Shown piece after piece: positions 26,192 to 35,833 of a stretch of 64,000 bases of DNA. Position 1 is the stretch's first letter. Every line of letters starts with the position of its first letter. The notes beneath the pieces were generated by a model. The model saw only the letters and a list, made by a program, of their open reading frames with translations, was not told the origin of the DNA and did no database searches. The position numbers and the translations under genes were made by a program. Source of the DNA: an uncultured Paracoccaceae bacterium (GTDB lineage: Bacteria > Pseudomonadota > Alphaproteobacteria > Rhodobacterales > Rhodobacteraceae); contig CALFSV010000295.1 of assembly GCA_937916485.1 (NCBI GenBank), positions 1 through 64,000 of the forward strand, given 5' to 3'.

Positions 26192-26668
26192 TCAGCCCTT
26201 TTCGGCCTGCTTCGTCCAGCGCCCGTCGACCTGCGCCCAGTATTGCGCAGCCACTCCGGCCTTGGTCAGGGCAGACCATTGGCGCCGGGCCGTCTGCACC
26301 GCGTCGGGGTCGTGCCCGTCAAACAGGATGCACGCCCTGGCCAAGGCAACAACCTCCTCGGGGCTGACCTCCGCGCCGCCAAGGGTCATCAGGCAACCGG
26401 GTTCTGACCCTGCCTGCGGACCGCGCCCGGTTCCTGCGACGGTCAAAAGGACCGGCTGCAGGGCGTCATGCGGCCCACCGGCGAGGCCGTGCGGCAGGAA
26501 CCCGTCGTCCGGCCCCCGCCACAACGCCTCGTCCAAGCGCCGCATCTGGCCGTCATCGGTGCCCCGCACCTCGATCCGCCAGCCCGCCGTGCGGGCCTTG
26601 CCGATCAGCATCGGCAGGGTCACCTCAAGCGGGCTGTCGGTCAGATGGTAGAAAAAGGCCGCCCCCAT
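26192..26668 (-). CDS. holC: DNA polymerase III chi subunit
   Basis: 158-residue chi subunit of the clamp-loader complex, linking the replicase to SSB. The N-terminal AAFFYHLTDSPLEVTLPMLI and the central RRLDEALWRGPDDGFLPHG match the family, where W-R-x3-FLPH is conserved. It follows pepA after three bases on the minus strand, the usual pepA-holC pairing. Confidence 0.93.
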   Translation of the reverse strand: MGAAFFYHLTDSPLEVTLPMLIGKARTAGWRIEVRGTDDGQMRRLDEALWRGPDDGFLPHGLAGGPHDALQPVLLTVAGTGRGPQAGSEPGCLMTLGGAEVSPEEVVALARACILFDGHDPDAVQTARRQWSALTKAGVAAQYWAQVDGRWTKQAEKG

Positions 26669-26671
26669 CCG

Positions 26672-28153
26672 CTACTGCCCCTGGTCCCGGGCCTCGTAAC
26701 GGTCCCGGATCAACCGGTCCAGGGCGCGCACGCCCCAGCCTGTCGCCCCCTTGGGGGCAAGGTCGCTGTCGGACTTCAACGATGCCGTGCCTGCGATATC
26801 GAGATGGCACCAGGGCACATCGTCCTTGACGAAACGGGCGAGGAACTGGGCCGCCGTGATCGATCCGCCATCGCGCCCCCCGACATTCTTCATATCCGCG
26901 ATCCGGCTTTTGAGCTTGGCATCATAGGCCGCCCCCATGGGCATCCGCCACGCCCCTTCTTCCTCCGCCCCAGCGGCACTGAGAAAGGCGGTTGCCAGCG
27001 CGTCGTTGTTGGAAAAGACGCCCGCATGTTCATGGCCCAGGGCCACGATGATGGCCCCGGTCAGCGTCGCCAAATTGATCATGCCGGTCGGTTTGAACCG
27101 TTCTTGCGTATACCAAAGCACGTCAGCCAGCACGAGCCGCCCTTCGGCGTCGGTGTTGATGACCTCGATCGTGTCCCCCTTCATCGAGGTGACCACGTCG
27201 CCGGGACGAACGGCTGTGCCCGAGGGCATGTTTTCCACCAGCCCGACAAGGCCTACCACGTTGGCACGAGCCTTGCGCAGGGCAAGGGCCTTCATCACAC
27301 CGGCCACGGTGCCTGCCCCGCCCATGTCCATGGTCATGTCTTCCATGCCGCCGGCCGGTTTCAGGCTGATGCCGCCGGTGTCAAAGACGACGCCCTTGCC
27401 GACAAGGGCAAAGGGCGGCTCTTCCCCGCCGCCATTCCACTGCATCACGACGACCTTGGAGGGACTGGCAGAGCCTTGCCCCACGCAAAGCAGCGACCCC
27501 ATCCCAAGCTCTTCCAGCGCAGGCTCTTCCAGCACCTCGACCGTGAGGCCAAGGGCGGTCAGGGCAACGAGTTGATCGGCAAAGCTGGTGGTGGTGAGGA
27601 TATTGGCGGGGGCATTCACCAGATCGCGGGTGAAAAAGACCCCTTCGGCCACCGCAAGGCCGGGGGCTGCGGCCGCAGAAGCGGCCTCGGGGTCCTCGCA
27701 CATGATTGTGATGGCCCCGGTCGGATCGGGCGCCCCGCTTTTGTGGTCGCTAAAGTCATAGGCCCGCAACGCCAGCCCTTGGGCCAGTTCGGCCACCCGA
27801 CCCATATTGCCAGCCAAGACTGTCAGATCACCGGAGCCCCGCTTGGCAGCCATGACAGCGCCGGCCCTGCGCGCCTCGGCCTCGGTCGGGCGGCGGGGCA
27901 GCTTGGCGACAAGGACAGCCTCGGCCTGCATGCCACCGGGGTAGGAAATAACGGCCACATCGCCCGCCTTCATCTTGGCCCAACCCGGTCCCTCGACCAG
28001 CCGCGACATCGCCCGGCGGGTCAAGGAATTGACCTTGCGAGCCTCGGGTCCCAGGCGGCCATCCTCGGCAATCACCACCGCGATCCGGCCAGTCTGCTTC
28101 GAGATGTCTGCCAGCTCTTTTGCAGCAAAGGAAATCTTGGCGAGGTCAGTCAT
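26672..28153 (-). CDS. pepA: Leucyl aminopeptidase
   Basis: 493-residue M17 metallo-aminopeptidase, a cytosolic hexamer removing N-terminal residues. The C-terminal catalytic domain has LVGKGVVFDTGGISLKP near residue 255, the DMGGAGTVAGVM metal segment and the family signature NTDAEGRLVLAD near residue 344. PepA also binds DNA in E. coli. Divergent from lptF, as in E. coli and many proteobacteria, so the two share the 141-base promoter gap. Confidence 0.95.
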   Translation of the reverse strand: MTDLAKISFAAKELADISKQTGRIAVVIAEDGRLGPEARKVNSLTRRAMSRLVEGPGWAKMKAGDVAVISYPGGMQAEAVLVAKLPRRPTEAEARRAGAVMAAKRGSGDLTVLAGNMGRVAELAQGLALRAYDFSDHKSGAPDPTGAITIMCEDPEAASAAAAPGLAVAEGVFFTRDLVNAPANILTTTSFADQLVALTALGLTVEVLEEPALEELGMGSLLCVGQGSASPSKVVVMQWNGGGEEPPFALVGKGVVFDTGGISLKPAGGMEDMTMDMGGAGTVAGVMKALALRKARANVVGLVGLVENMPSGTAVRPGDVVTSMKGDTIEVINTDAEGRLVLADVLWYTQERFKPTGMINLATLTGAIIVALGHEHAGVFSNNDALATAFLSAAGAEEEGAWRMPMGAAYDAKLKSRIADMKNVGGRDGGSITAAQFLARFVKDDVPWCHLDIAGTASLKSDSDLAPKGATGWGVRALDRLIRDRYEARDQGQ

Positions 28154-28294
28154 AGCGGGCCTTTCGGTCAGTGGGCGGGGATTGGATCATTGCTACCGGC
28201 CCGGGGGCCAGAACACCAGATAGCTGTTCAATCCGCCTGCCCGATGCGGTAGCCTCCACGGACCAAGGGCGCGGTGCCTTCGGAGGGGGACGAC

Positions 28295-29422
28295 GTGGGA
28301 CGATTCGACAGATATCTGCTGTCCCAGCTGATGGTCCTGTTCGGATTCTTCGCACTTGTCCTGATCCTGGTCTATTGGGTCAACCGGGCGGTATCCCTGT
28401 TCGACCAATTGGTCGCGGACGGCCAGACGATGGGAATATTCCTGACCCTGTCGCTCTTGACGCTTCCCGGGCTGATCGCGATCGTGCTGCCCCTCGCAGC
28501 TTTCGCGGCAAGCCTTTATGTCACCAACCGGATGACCGCAGAAAGCGAATTGATCGTTCTGCAAGCCACCGGATCCTCTGCCTTCCGGCTGGGCCGACCG
28601 GTGGTGATCTTTGGGGTGATCGTGGCCGGGCTGATGTCGGTGCTGACACACTACCTGGTTCCCGCCGCCGCCTCTGAAATGAACCGGCGGCAGGCCGAGA
28701 TTGCGCAAAACGCCACCACCCGCTTTCTTCAGGAAGGACAGTTCCTGTCGCCCACCTCGGGCATCACCCTCTACATCCGCGACATCACCCAGGCGGGCGA
28801 GTTGCGCGATATCTTTCTGTCCGACACCCGCGCCCGCGATGAATCGGTTATTTATACCGCCTCAAGCGCCTATGTGGTGCGGACCATTACTGGGCCGCAA
28901 CTGGTGATGATCGACGGAATGGCACAGGCTTTTCAGCGACAAAGCCAGCGCTTGATCACCACGTCTTTCAACGATCTGGCTTATGACATCGGCACCCTCG
29001 TCAATCTCCCCGACACCACCCGCCGATCCTCGCGCGAGCTTTCGACGCTTGAGCTGTTGTCGCCGACGCCCGACCTCATCGAAGAGACCCGGCGCACCGC
29101 GGGTCAACTGGTGGCCGAAGGACACAACCGCTTTGCCCAGGCCATATTGGGGTTTGTCGGGCCCCTGATCGGCTTTGCCACCCTGCTGATCGGCGGTTTC
29201 AGCCGGTTCGGCGTCTGGCGCCAGGTTCTGGCCGCCATCGCGCTGGTGATCGTGGTCAAGATGATCGAAACGGTCACGACCAACGCAGTGAGGGTCAATC
29301 CGGCCAATTGGCCCCTGACCTACCTGGCTGGCCTGACTGGCGTCGTCATGGCGCTTGTCCTGATGTGGTCCACGACAAGGCCTGCGATGTTTCAGCGGCG
29401 GCCGAGAGGGGCCCGGGCATGA
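28295..29422 (+). CDS. lptF: LPS export permease LptF
   Basis: 375-residue inner-membrane permease of the LptB2FG transporter, which extracts lipopolysaccharide and passes it to the LptC/A bridge. Three N-terminal spans (residues 8-100), a beta-jellyroll periplasmic domain (about 130-255) and three C-terminal spans fit the YjgP/YjgQ family. GTG at 28295 is the likely start because a GGAGGGGG ribosome site lies five to six bases upstream. Its stop overlaps the lptG start (ATGA). Confidence 0.93.
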   Translation: MGRFDRYLLSQLMVLFGFFALVLILVYWVNRAVSLFDQLVADGQTMGIFLTLSLLTLPGLIAIVLPLAAFAASLYVTNRMTAESELIVLQATGSSAFRLGRPVVIFGVIVAGLMSVLTHYLVPAAASEMNRRQAEIAQNATTRFLQEGQFLSPTSGITLYIRDITQAGELRDIFLSDTRARDESVIYTASSAYVVRTITGPQLVMIDGMAQAFQRQSQRLITTSFNDLAYDIGTLVNLPDTTRRSSRELSTLELLSPTPDLIEETRRTAGQLVAEGHNRFAQAILGFVGPLIGFATLLIGGFSRFGVWRQVLAAIALVIVVKMIETVTTNAVRVNPANWPLTYLAGLTGVVMALVLMWSTTRPAMFQRRPRGARA

Positions 29423-30513
29423 TATTGCACCGCTACCTCGCCCGCCGTTTCGCCCTGATCATCCTGGCCGTTTTCGGGATCTTTCTGGTCATGTCGTTGT
29501 TCATCGATCTGATCGAGCAGGCCCGCCGCTTTGGCGCGGACACCGCCGACTTTGGCGAGCTGATCAAGCTGACGCTGCTGAACGCCCCCAAGGGGATCTA
29601 CCAGATCCTGCCGCTGATCATCATCCTGTCGACGCTTGCCTTCTTTCTGGGGCTGGCGCGGTCGTCTGAAATGGTCGTTATCCGGGCCGCCGGACGGTCC
29701 GCCATCAGGTCTCTGGTTGCCCCCCTACTGGTGGCGCTGACCTTTGGTATTCTGGCGGTGGGGTTCTTGAACCCGATCGTGGCTGCGACCTCCAAGGCCT
29801 ATGAGGCCGAGCTTGATGACATTCGCAACGTGACGAGCGTTCTGTCTCTGTCAGACGACGGGCTGTGGCTGCGGCAAGGGAACGAAACGGCACAGACGGT
29901 GATCCGGGCGGAATCGGCCAACCTCGACGGTACGAGACTGACCGGGGTGAGCTTCATCACCTTCGGTCTTGAGGGCAAACCCCAGCGCCGGATCGAAGCC
30001 GCGTCGGCGCTTTTGGAAGACGGGGCCTGGACCCTCACCGACGCCAAGGTCTGGCCACTGAGCAACGCCCTCAACCCTGAGGCCGAAGCGGTTTTCCTTC
30101 CCGAGTTGCAAGTCAACTCCTCGCTCACCGCAGCGCAGATCCGTGACAGCTTTGGCACCCCATCCTCCGTTGCGATCTGGGACCTGCCCCAGTTCATCGA
30201 ACGGTTGCAGGCTGCCGGCTTTTCGGCCCGCCGGCATCAGGTCTTTTTGCAGATGGAACTGGCTTTGCCGATATTCCTTGTCTCTATGGTGCTGATCGGT
30301 GCGGCCTTTACCCTGCGCCACCAGCGCGGCGGACGCACGAGCCTGATGGTCCTGTCAGCGATCCTTCTTAGCTTTGCGATCTATTTTTTGCGAAATTTTG
30401 CCCAAATCCTTGGGGAAAACGGGCAAATCCCCGCGATGCTTGCCGCCTGGGCGCCGCCGCTGATTGCCATCGGCCTGTCGCTTGGGCTGTTGTTGCATCT
30501 TGAGGACGGCTGA
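29419..30513 (+). CDS. lptG: LPS export permease LptG
   Basis: 364-residue partner of LptF in the LPS extraction complex, same topology: spans at residues 12-110, periplasmic jellyroll, and spans at about 275-360. MILHRYLARRF is the family N-terminus. ATG at 29419 is set by the ATGA overlap with lptF; its own stop overlaps the lptD start by one base (TGATG). The gene order lptF-lptG-lptD puts the pump and the outer-membrane gate in one transcript. Confidence 0.94.
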   Translation: MILHRYLARRFALIILAVFGIFLVMSLFIDLIEQARRFGADTADFGELIKLTLLNAPKGIYQILPLIIILSTLAFFLGLARSSEMVVIRAAGRSAIRSLVAPLLVALTFGILAVGFLNPIVAATSKAYEAELDDIRNVTSVLSLSDDGLWLRQGNETAQTVIRAESANLDGTRLTGVSFITFGLEGKPQRRIEAASALLEDGAWTLTDAKVWPLSNALNPEAEAVFLPELQVNSSLTAAQIRDSFGTPSSVAIWDLPQFIERLQAAGFSARRHQVFLQMELALPIFLVSMVLIGAAFTLRHQRGGRTSLMVLSAILLSFAIYFLRNFAQILGENGQIPAMLAAWAPPLIAIGLSLGLLLHLEDG

Positions 30514-32618
30514 TGCTGCGCCTTGCTTTTCTTTGCCTGGCCCTCATTCTGCCCTCCCTTGCCACGGCTCAGGGGGCCGCGACTCTGGTCGCGGACAGCG
30601 TAACCCTGAGCGGCGACAACCGGCTGGTGGCGGACGGCAATGTTGAGGCCTTTTATGACGGGACAGTCCTTTCCGCCTCGCGCATCACCTATGACCGCAC
30701 TGCCGACCGGCTGAGCATCGAAGGCCCGATCTTTATCCGAACCGCCGACGGTCAGATCCTGACAGCCAGCCGGGCCGAGCTTGACCCCCGGTTGGAAAGC
30801 GGGCTCTTGCGCAGCGCGCGGCTGGTGCTGGACGAACAACTCCAACTCGCCGCCAATCAGATCACGCGGGTGGATGGTCGCTACAGCGCCCTGACCCGGA
30901 CTGCTGCCACATCCTGCCAGGTCTGCGGCACCCGCGCCCCCTTGTGGGAAATCCGCGCTGAAAGCGTGATCCATGACACCGAAACCCGGCAGCTATATTT
31001 CGACAACGCCAGCCTGTTGATCCGGGGCGTTCCGGTCCTTTGGGTGCCCCGTATGCGCCTGCCAGACCCGACCCTTGAACGGGCGACCGGTCTATTGGTG
31101 CCACAGGTCCGGACCACCAACCAGTTGGGCATTGGCCTGAAACTGCCCTATTTCATCCGGATCGGGGACCGACGTGACCTGACGCTGACGCCCTATCTGT
31201 CCGGCAGCACCACAACACTCGAGGCCCGCTACCGGCAGGCCTACTTGCGAGGCGACATCGAGATTTTGGCCTCAGTCGGGCGGGACGACATCGTCCCCGA
31301 CACGACACGGAGCTTTGCCCGCGCCTCTGGTGACTTTGACATCGGCCGGGGCGTGCAATTGTCCTTCAATATCGAAGCTCTGTCCGATCCAACCTACCTG
31401 CTGGACTACGGCTATTCGGATCAGGACCGCCTGGTATCCGGCCTGACGCTGACGCGGGTTCGGCAGGACGATCTGTTCTTTGGCCAAGCCGCTTTCTACA
31501 CAAGCCTGCGCGAAGCAGAGGTGGATTCGGCCCTGCCGCCCATCGTGCTTGATTTCGGCTATGAAAAGCGCAGCTACCTCGACGATCTTGGGGCGACTGT
31601 CACATGGTCCGTTTCGGCCGACGCGCTGCAACGGACCAAGAATTCCGATCCGGCGTCGGCGCGTGACGTGGCGCGGGTCGGTACCGGGCTTGAGCTGGTT
31701 CACCAATGGGTCAGTCCGGTCGGACTTGTCATGGCGATCGATGCAAAGGTCGTCTTGGACTATTACCTCATCAATGACGATCCCACCTATGAGACCGGCT
31801 TTCGGGCCGGACCCTCGGGGTCGGTGACGCTGCGCTGGCCTCTGATGCGCCCAGACCCGACGGGCATCGTGAACATCATCGAACCGATCGTCAGCCTGGG
31901 CTGGTCCGAAGCGTTCGGGGTTGTTCCGCCCAATGAAGACGGGCTCTTGGCCGAACTTGATGAAGGCAACCTGATGGCCCTGACCCGCACGCCGGGGCAG
32001 GATGCCCGCGAGCTTGGCTTCCGGACAAGCGCCGGTGTGGCTTGGACATTGGGCGTCCCGGATGTTGGCACCTCGACGATGACCTTTGGACGGGTGTTCC
32101 AGTCCCAGGTTCAGCCCGCCTATTCGGCAGCCTCTGGGCAGGCCCAGGCCAACTCTGACTGGCTCTTGTCGACGCAGTTGGCGCTGGATGGCGGTTTCGA
32201 ATGGCAGGTGCGGACGCTGATCGACGATGACCTCGACATCAACAAGGCCGAGACGAAGGTGAACTGGTCGAACGAGCGGATCGATTTCAACGCCTCCTAC
32301 CTCTGGCTGCCCGAAGACGCCTTTCGCGACCGGGATTCGCCGGCGTCCGAATGGTCCTTCGACACCGACTGGCGGGTCACCGACAATTGGAGCCTCAGGG
32401 CCGATGCCCGCTATGACGAGGCGGCCAATCAATTGGCAAGGGCGGGCTTTAGCTTAGGGTGGCAGAATGAATGCGTCACGGTGGACCTTTCAGTGGCGCG
32501 CCGCTACACCTCATTTACGACTGAAGATCCGACCACTAACTTTGACCTTGCCATCAATCTGACCGGCTTTTCGGCTGGACGCTCACAGGCAGGTCCGGCC
32601 GGTTCGTGCCGAAACTGA
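30513..32618 (+). CDS. lptD: LPS assembly outer-membrane protein LptD
   Basis: 701-residue outer-membrane protein that inserts LPS into the outer leaflet with the lipoprotein LptE. A signal peptide (residues 1-19) is followed by an OstA/LptA-like N-domain (ADSVTLSGDNRLVADGNVEA at about residues 27-46) and a C-terminal beta-barrel from about residue 190 with many alternating hydrophobic strands. The mature protein has four clear cysteines: CQVC at about 132-135, one in NECVTV near 659 and one in GSCRN near 699. This is the spacing needed for two N-domain to barrel disulphides as in E. coli. Confidence 0.94.
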   Translation: MLRLAFLCLALILPSLATAQGAATLVADSVTLSGDNRLVADGNVEAFYDGTVLSASRITYDRTADRLSIEGPIFIRTADGQILTASRAELDPRLESGLLRSARLVLDEQLQLAANQITRVDGRYSALTRTAATSCQVCGTRAPLWEIRAESVIHDTETRQLYFDNASLLIRGVPVLWVPRMRLPDPTLERATGLLVPQVRTTNQLGIGLKLPYFIRIGDRRDLTLTPYLSGSTTTLEARYRQAYLRGDIEILASVGRDDIVPDTTRSFARASGDFDIGRGVQLSFNIEALSDPTYLLDYGYSDQDRLVSGLTLTRVRQDDLFFGQAAFYTSLREAEVDSALPPIVLDFGYEKRSYLDDLGATVTWSVSADALQRTKNSDPASARDVARVGTGLELVHQWVSPVGLVMAIDAKVVLDYYLINDDPTYETGFRAGPSGSVTLRWPLMRPDPTGIVNIIEPIVSLGWSEAFGVVPPNEDGLLAELDEGNLMALTRTPGQDARELGFRTSAGVAWTLGVPDVGTSTMTFGRVFQSQVQPAYSAASGQAQANSDWLLSTQLALDGGFEWQVRTLIDDDLDINKAETKVNWSNERIDFNASYLWLPEDAFRDRDSPASEWSFDTDWRVTDNWSLRADARYDEAANQLARAGFSLGWQNECVTVDLSVARRYTSFTTEDPTTNFDLAINLTGFSAGRSQAGPAGSCRN

Positions 32619-32689
32619 GAGTGGCGACAAAACGCGATACGACAGGGCCTTCGGGCACTGACTGAACCCAGAAACTGCACGAGGCTTTC

Positions 32690-33946
32690 ATGCGCCTGTC
32701 CCTTTCGACCCTCATGCCCCGGCTGGGACCAAGCCTGGGCCTATGCCTGGCCTTCTGTCTGGCTCCTGTTCTGGCACCCGCTGCATGGGCACAGGATCTG
32801 TTTTCCCCTGCCATCATCGTGAACGAGCGGGCGATCAGCCGCTACGAGATCGAACAGCGCCAGGCACTCCTAGACGTCTTTGGCACCCAGGGAGACCTGG
32901 ACGAACTTGCCCAGGAGCAGTTGATCGAAGAGCGGCTCAAGAGCCAGGCCATCGCCGCGGCAGGCCTGCGCCTGACCGAAGAAGGCAGCCAGCTGGCGCT
33001 GGAAGAATTTGCCGGACGGACCGAGCTTTCGCTCGACGAATTCCTTGCCGTGATTGCCCAACAGGGAGTCGAGCGTGAGACCCTTCGCGACTATGTCGTC
33101 ATGGGGATCAGCTGGCGCGACTTTGTCCGCGCCCAATTTGGTTCGCAGGTCGAAGTGACCGAGGCCGATATCGACGCGGCCCTTGCCCGTGGTCCGAACC
33201 CCAACGAGGGGGTCGAGGTCCTGCTGAACGAAATCATCATCGCCGCCCCGCCCGAACGGGCCGAGCAGGCGGCAGCTGTGGCCGAGGAAATCTCGCAAAT
33301 GCGGTCGATCTCGGCGTTTCAGGACGCCGCCCGGCAAGTGTCTGCCCTGCCCTCACGCGAACAGGGCGGTCGGTTGAATTGGCTGCCATTGTCGAACTAC
33401 CCTGCCCCCCTGCGGCCTGTGATCCTTGGCCTTGCGCCGGGCGAGGTGACGTCCCCGATCCCGATCCCCAACGGTATCGCCCTGTTCCAATTGCGCGACG
33501 TCCGCGAAGCGCCCTTCTCCGCGCCCGCCGTGACAGCCATAGACTATGCCGCATTCTACATCGCGGGGGGCCGGTCCGAGGCCGCAATGTCAGAGGCCGC
33601 CGCCCTGCAAAGCCGGGTCGACACCTGCGACGACCTATACGGCGAAGCACTGGGGCTGCCGCCCGAAACCCTTGAACGGGTCAAGTTGCCACCCGCCGAG
33701 ATCCCCCAAGACGTCGCGCTGGAACTGGCCAAGCTGGACTCCAACGAGGTGACAACTGCATTGACCCGGTCCGATGGCCAGACCCTGCTCTTTTTGATGC
33801 TCTGCGGTCGCGATTACGAGGGCACCGAAGCCCTGAGCAGGGATGCCGTGCGGGGACAGCTGATCAGCGCCCGCCTGGCCGGGCTGGCGGATGGGTTACT
33901 GGCCGATCTTCGGGCCTCGGCCACCATTATCTACGCAAACCAATAA
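32690..33946 (+). CDS. surA: Periplasmic chaperone and peptidyl-prolyl isomerase SurA
   Basis: 418-residue periplasmic chaperone for outer-membrane proteins. A signal peptide ends at AAWAQ (residues 1-35). The N-terminal core is IIVNERAISRYEIEQRQAL, and a parvulin PPIase domain covers about residues 180-275 with the ILGLAPGEVTSPIPIPNGIALFQL segment. Length is standard, and only one parvulin domain is evident rather than the two of E. coli. It lies between its client lptD and pdxA. Confidence 0.92.
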   Translation: MRLSLSTLMPRLGPSLGLCLAFCLAPVLAPAAWAQDLFSPAIIVNERAISRYEIEQRQALLDVFGTQGDLDELAQEQLIEERLKSQAIAAAGLRLTEEGSQLALEEFAGRTELSLDEFLAVIAQQGVERETLRDYVVMGISWRDFVRAQFGSQVEVTEADIDAALARGPNPNEGVEVLLNEIIIAAPPERAEQAAAVAEEISQMRSISAFQDAARQVSALPSREQGGRLNWLPLSNYPAPLRPVILGLAPGEVTSPIPIPNGIALFQLRDVREAPFSAPAVTAIDYAAFYIAGGRSEAAMSEAAALQSRVDTCDDLYGEALGLPPETLERVKLPPAEIPQDVALELAKLDSNEVTTALTRSDGQTLLFLMLCGRDYEGTEALSRDAVRGQLISARLAGLADGLLADLRASATIIYANQ

Positions 33947-33952
33947 GCCTCG

Positions 33953-34957
33953 GTGTCCACCATCATCATCAGCTGCGGTGAGCCTGCCGGGATCGGGCCG
34001 GAGATCGCCGCCCGCGCCTGGGCCGAGCGGCGGACTGCCATGACCCTGCTCTGGATCGGCGATCCGCGGCACCTGCCTCAGGGCACCCCTTGGCAGGCCG
34101 TCAAAGACCGGCAAGAGGCCGAGGCCGTCTGCGCGCGCGCGTTGCCGGTTCTCGAACGCGACTTTGGTCCGCCGATGGTCCCCGGACAGCCCAACCCTGC
34201 CCATGCACAAGGCGTCATCGACGCCATCGCCGAGGGCGTCCACATGGTTCAGGCCGGAGAGGCCGACGCGCTGTGCACTGCGCCGATCCACAAGGCCGCC
34301 CTGATCGACGGGGCGGATTTCGCCTATCCCGGCCATACGGAGTATCTGGCGGCGCTGGCAGGTGTTCAGCGCGTGGTGATGATGCTGGCGTGCGACATGC
34401 TGCGGGTTGTGCCCGCAACGATCCACATTCCCATTGCCGAAGTGCCCGGCGCCCTGACCGCCCGGGGCCTGACCGACACCATCCTGATCACCCATGCCGC
34501 CCTGATCCGCGATTTTGGCATTACCACTCCACGCCTCGCCGTGGCGGGACTGAACCCGCATGCCGGGGAAGACGGCAAGATGGGGATGGAAGAGATCGAG
34601 ATGATCGCCCCGGTTCTTGAAGCGCTGCGCCGGGAGGGCCTTGATATTGCGGGACCCTTGTCGGCCGATACCATGTTTCATGCCGGCGCCCGTGCCCGTT
34701 ATGACGCCGCAATTGCCATGTACCACGATCAGGCGCTGATCCCGATCAAAACCCTCGATTTTTCGGGCGGAGTGAATGTGACACTGGGACTGCCGTTCAT
34801 CCGCACCTCACCCGATCATGGAACGGCTTTTGACATTGCCGGGCGTGGCGTGGCGGATGCGACCTCGATGATTGCGGCCCTCGATATGGCCAGCCGCATG
34901 CATATGGCCCGGACAGGAGCCTCCGGCGGGAATATTTCTGGCAAGAAAAAACCATGA
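33953..34957 (+). CDS. pdxA: 4-hydroxythreonine-4-phosphate dehydrogenase
   Basis: 334-residue enzyme of DXP-dependent pyridoxal phosphate synthesis, oxidising and decarboxylating 4-phosphohydroxy-L-threonine. Family landmarks: [13 protein letters not shown] at residues 6-18, metal ligands in GHTEYLAAL near 129 and in [11 protein letters not shown] near 259, and [18 protein letters not shown] near 275. The start is GTG at 33953, six bases after surA. The last residues [11 protein letters not shown] are translated from a copy of the intergenic repeat (copy D), so the C-terminal tail is not ancestral. Its stop overlaps the rsmA start. Confidence 0.95.
   Translation: MSTIIISCGEPAGIGPEIAARAWAERRTAMTLLWIGDPRHLPQGTPWQAVKDRQEAEAVCARALPVLERDFGPPMVPGQPNPAHAQGVIDAIAEGVHMVQAGEADALCTAPIHKAALIDGADFAYPGHTEYLAALAGVQRVVMMLACDMLRVVPATIHIPIAEVPGALTARGLTDTILITHAALIRDFGITTPRLAVAGLNPHAGEDGKMGMEEIEMIAPVLEALRREGLDIAGPLSADTMFHAGARARYDAAIAMYHDQALIPIKTLDFSGGVNVTLGLPFIRTSPDHGTAFDIAGRGVADATSMIAALDMASRMHMARTGASGGNISGKKKP
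34919..34949. repeat. Rhodobacteraceae-type element, copy D, inside the pdxA 3' end
   Basis: CCTCCGGCGGGAATATTTCT followed by GGCAAGAAAA is the plus-strand form of the intergenic element. It is translated as the last residues of PdxA and abuts the rsmA start. Confidence 0.6.
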
Positions 34958-35799
34958 GTGGCATCGATGATCTGCCGCCGCTGCGCGATGTCATTGCCCG
35001 GTTTGACCTGTCGCCCAAGAAGGCGCTTGGCCAGAACTTTCTTCTGGATCTGAACCTGACGGCCAAGATTGCCCGCCGTGCCGGGGATCTGTCGGGTTGT
35101 GATGTGCTTGAGGTGGGCCCCGGCCCGGGAGGCCTGACCCGAGGCCTTTTGGCGGAGGGCGCGCGCCGGGTGCTGGCCATCGAAAAGGACCCAAGGTGCC
35201 TGCCGGCCCTTGCCGAGATCGCAGCGGCCTATCCGGGCCGTCTGGAAGTGATCGGCGGCGATGCGCTTGAGGTCGACCCTCTGTCCCATCTTACCCCACC
35301 GATCCGGGTGGCGGCCAACCTGCCCTATAATGTGGGAACCGAACTTCTGGTCCGTTGGCTGACGCCCCCCGACTGGCCGCCCTATTGGCAGAGCCTGACC
35401 CTGATGTTTCAAAAGGAAGTGGCCGAGCGCATCGTGGCCAGCCCCGGAAGCAAGGCCTATGGCCGCCTGGCCCTGCTGGCTCAATGGCGGGCGGATGCGA
35501 AGATCGTGATGGAGCTGGGTCCCGAGGCCTTTACCCCGCCGCCCAAGGTGTCATCCGCGGTGGTCCACCTGACCGCACTGCCCGAACCGCGCTATCCGGC
35601 CGATCCGGCCGTTCTGAACCGTGTGGTCGCCGCCGCCTTCAACCAGCGCCGCAAGATGCTGCGTGCGGCCCTGCGGGGGCTGTCCCCGGATATCGAGGCG
35701 CATCTTGTCGCGGTGGGAATTCCACCCACAGAACGCGCCGAGCAGGTGTCGCTGGAGGCCTTTTGTGCCCTGGCCCGGGAACTGAAAAGGGCCGCCTGA
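34954..35799 (+). CDS. rsmA: 16S rRNA dimethyladenosine transferase RsmA (KsgA)
   Basis: 281-residue methyltransferase that dimethylates two adjacent adenosines of helix 45 in 16S rRNA late in 30S assembly. [16 protein letters not shown] at residues 26-41 is the N-terminal SAM-site lead, [15 protein letters not shown] is motif I, and [11 protein letters not shown] is the NLPY adenine-site motif. ATG at 34954 overlaps the pdxA stop by four bases. The TGA stop sits in the loop of the transcription terminator. Confidence 0.96.
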   Translation: MSGIDDLPPLRDVIARFDLSPKKALGQNFLLDLNLTAKIARRAGDLSGCDVLEVGPGPGGLTRGLLAEGARRVLAIEKDPRCLPALAEIAAAYPGRLEVIGGDALEVDPLSHLTPPIRVAANLPYNVGTELLVRWLTPPDWPPYWQSLTLMFQKEVAERIVASPGSKAYGRLALLAQWRADAKIVMELGPEAFTPPPKVSSAVVHLTALPEPRYPADPAVLNRVVAAAFNQRRKMLRAALRGLSPDIEAHLVAVGIPPTERAEQVSLEAFCALARELKRAA

Positions 35800-35814
35800 G
35801 AGGCGGCCCTTCTT
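35787..35814 (+). terminator. Terminator overlapping the rsmA stop codon
   Basis: AAGGGCCGCCT (35787-35797) pairs with AGGCGGCCCTT (35801-35811) around a three-base loop; TCTT follows. The rsmA TGA (35797-35799) falls at the loop, so the last sense codons encode the 5' arm. It closes the lptF to rsmA operon. Confidence 0.75.
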
Positions 35815-35833
35815 GCAGGAGATATCCTGATGG

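Noticed and set aside
26468..28252. 594-codon open frame on the plus strand opposite pepA
   Set aside because: Antisense shadow of pepA with no recognisable domain.
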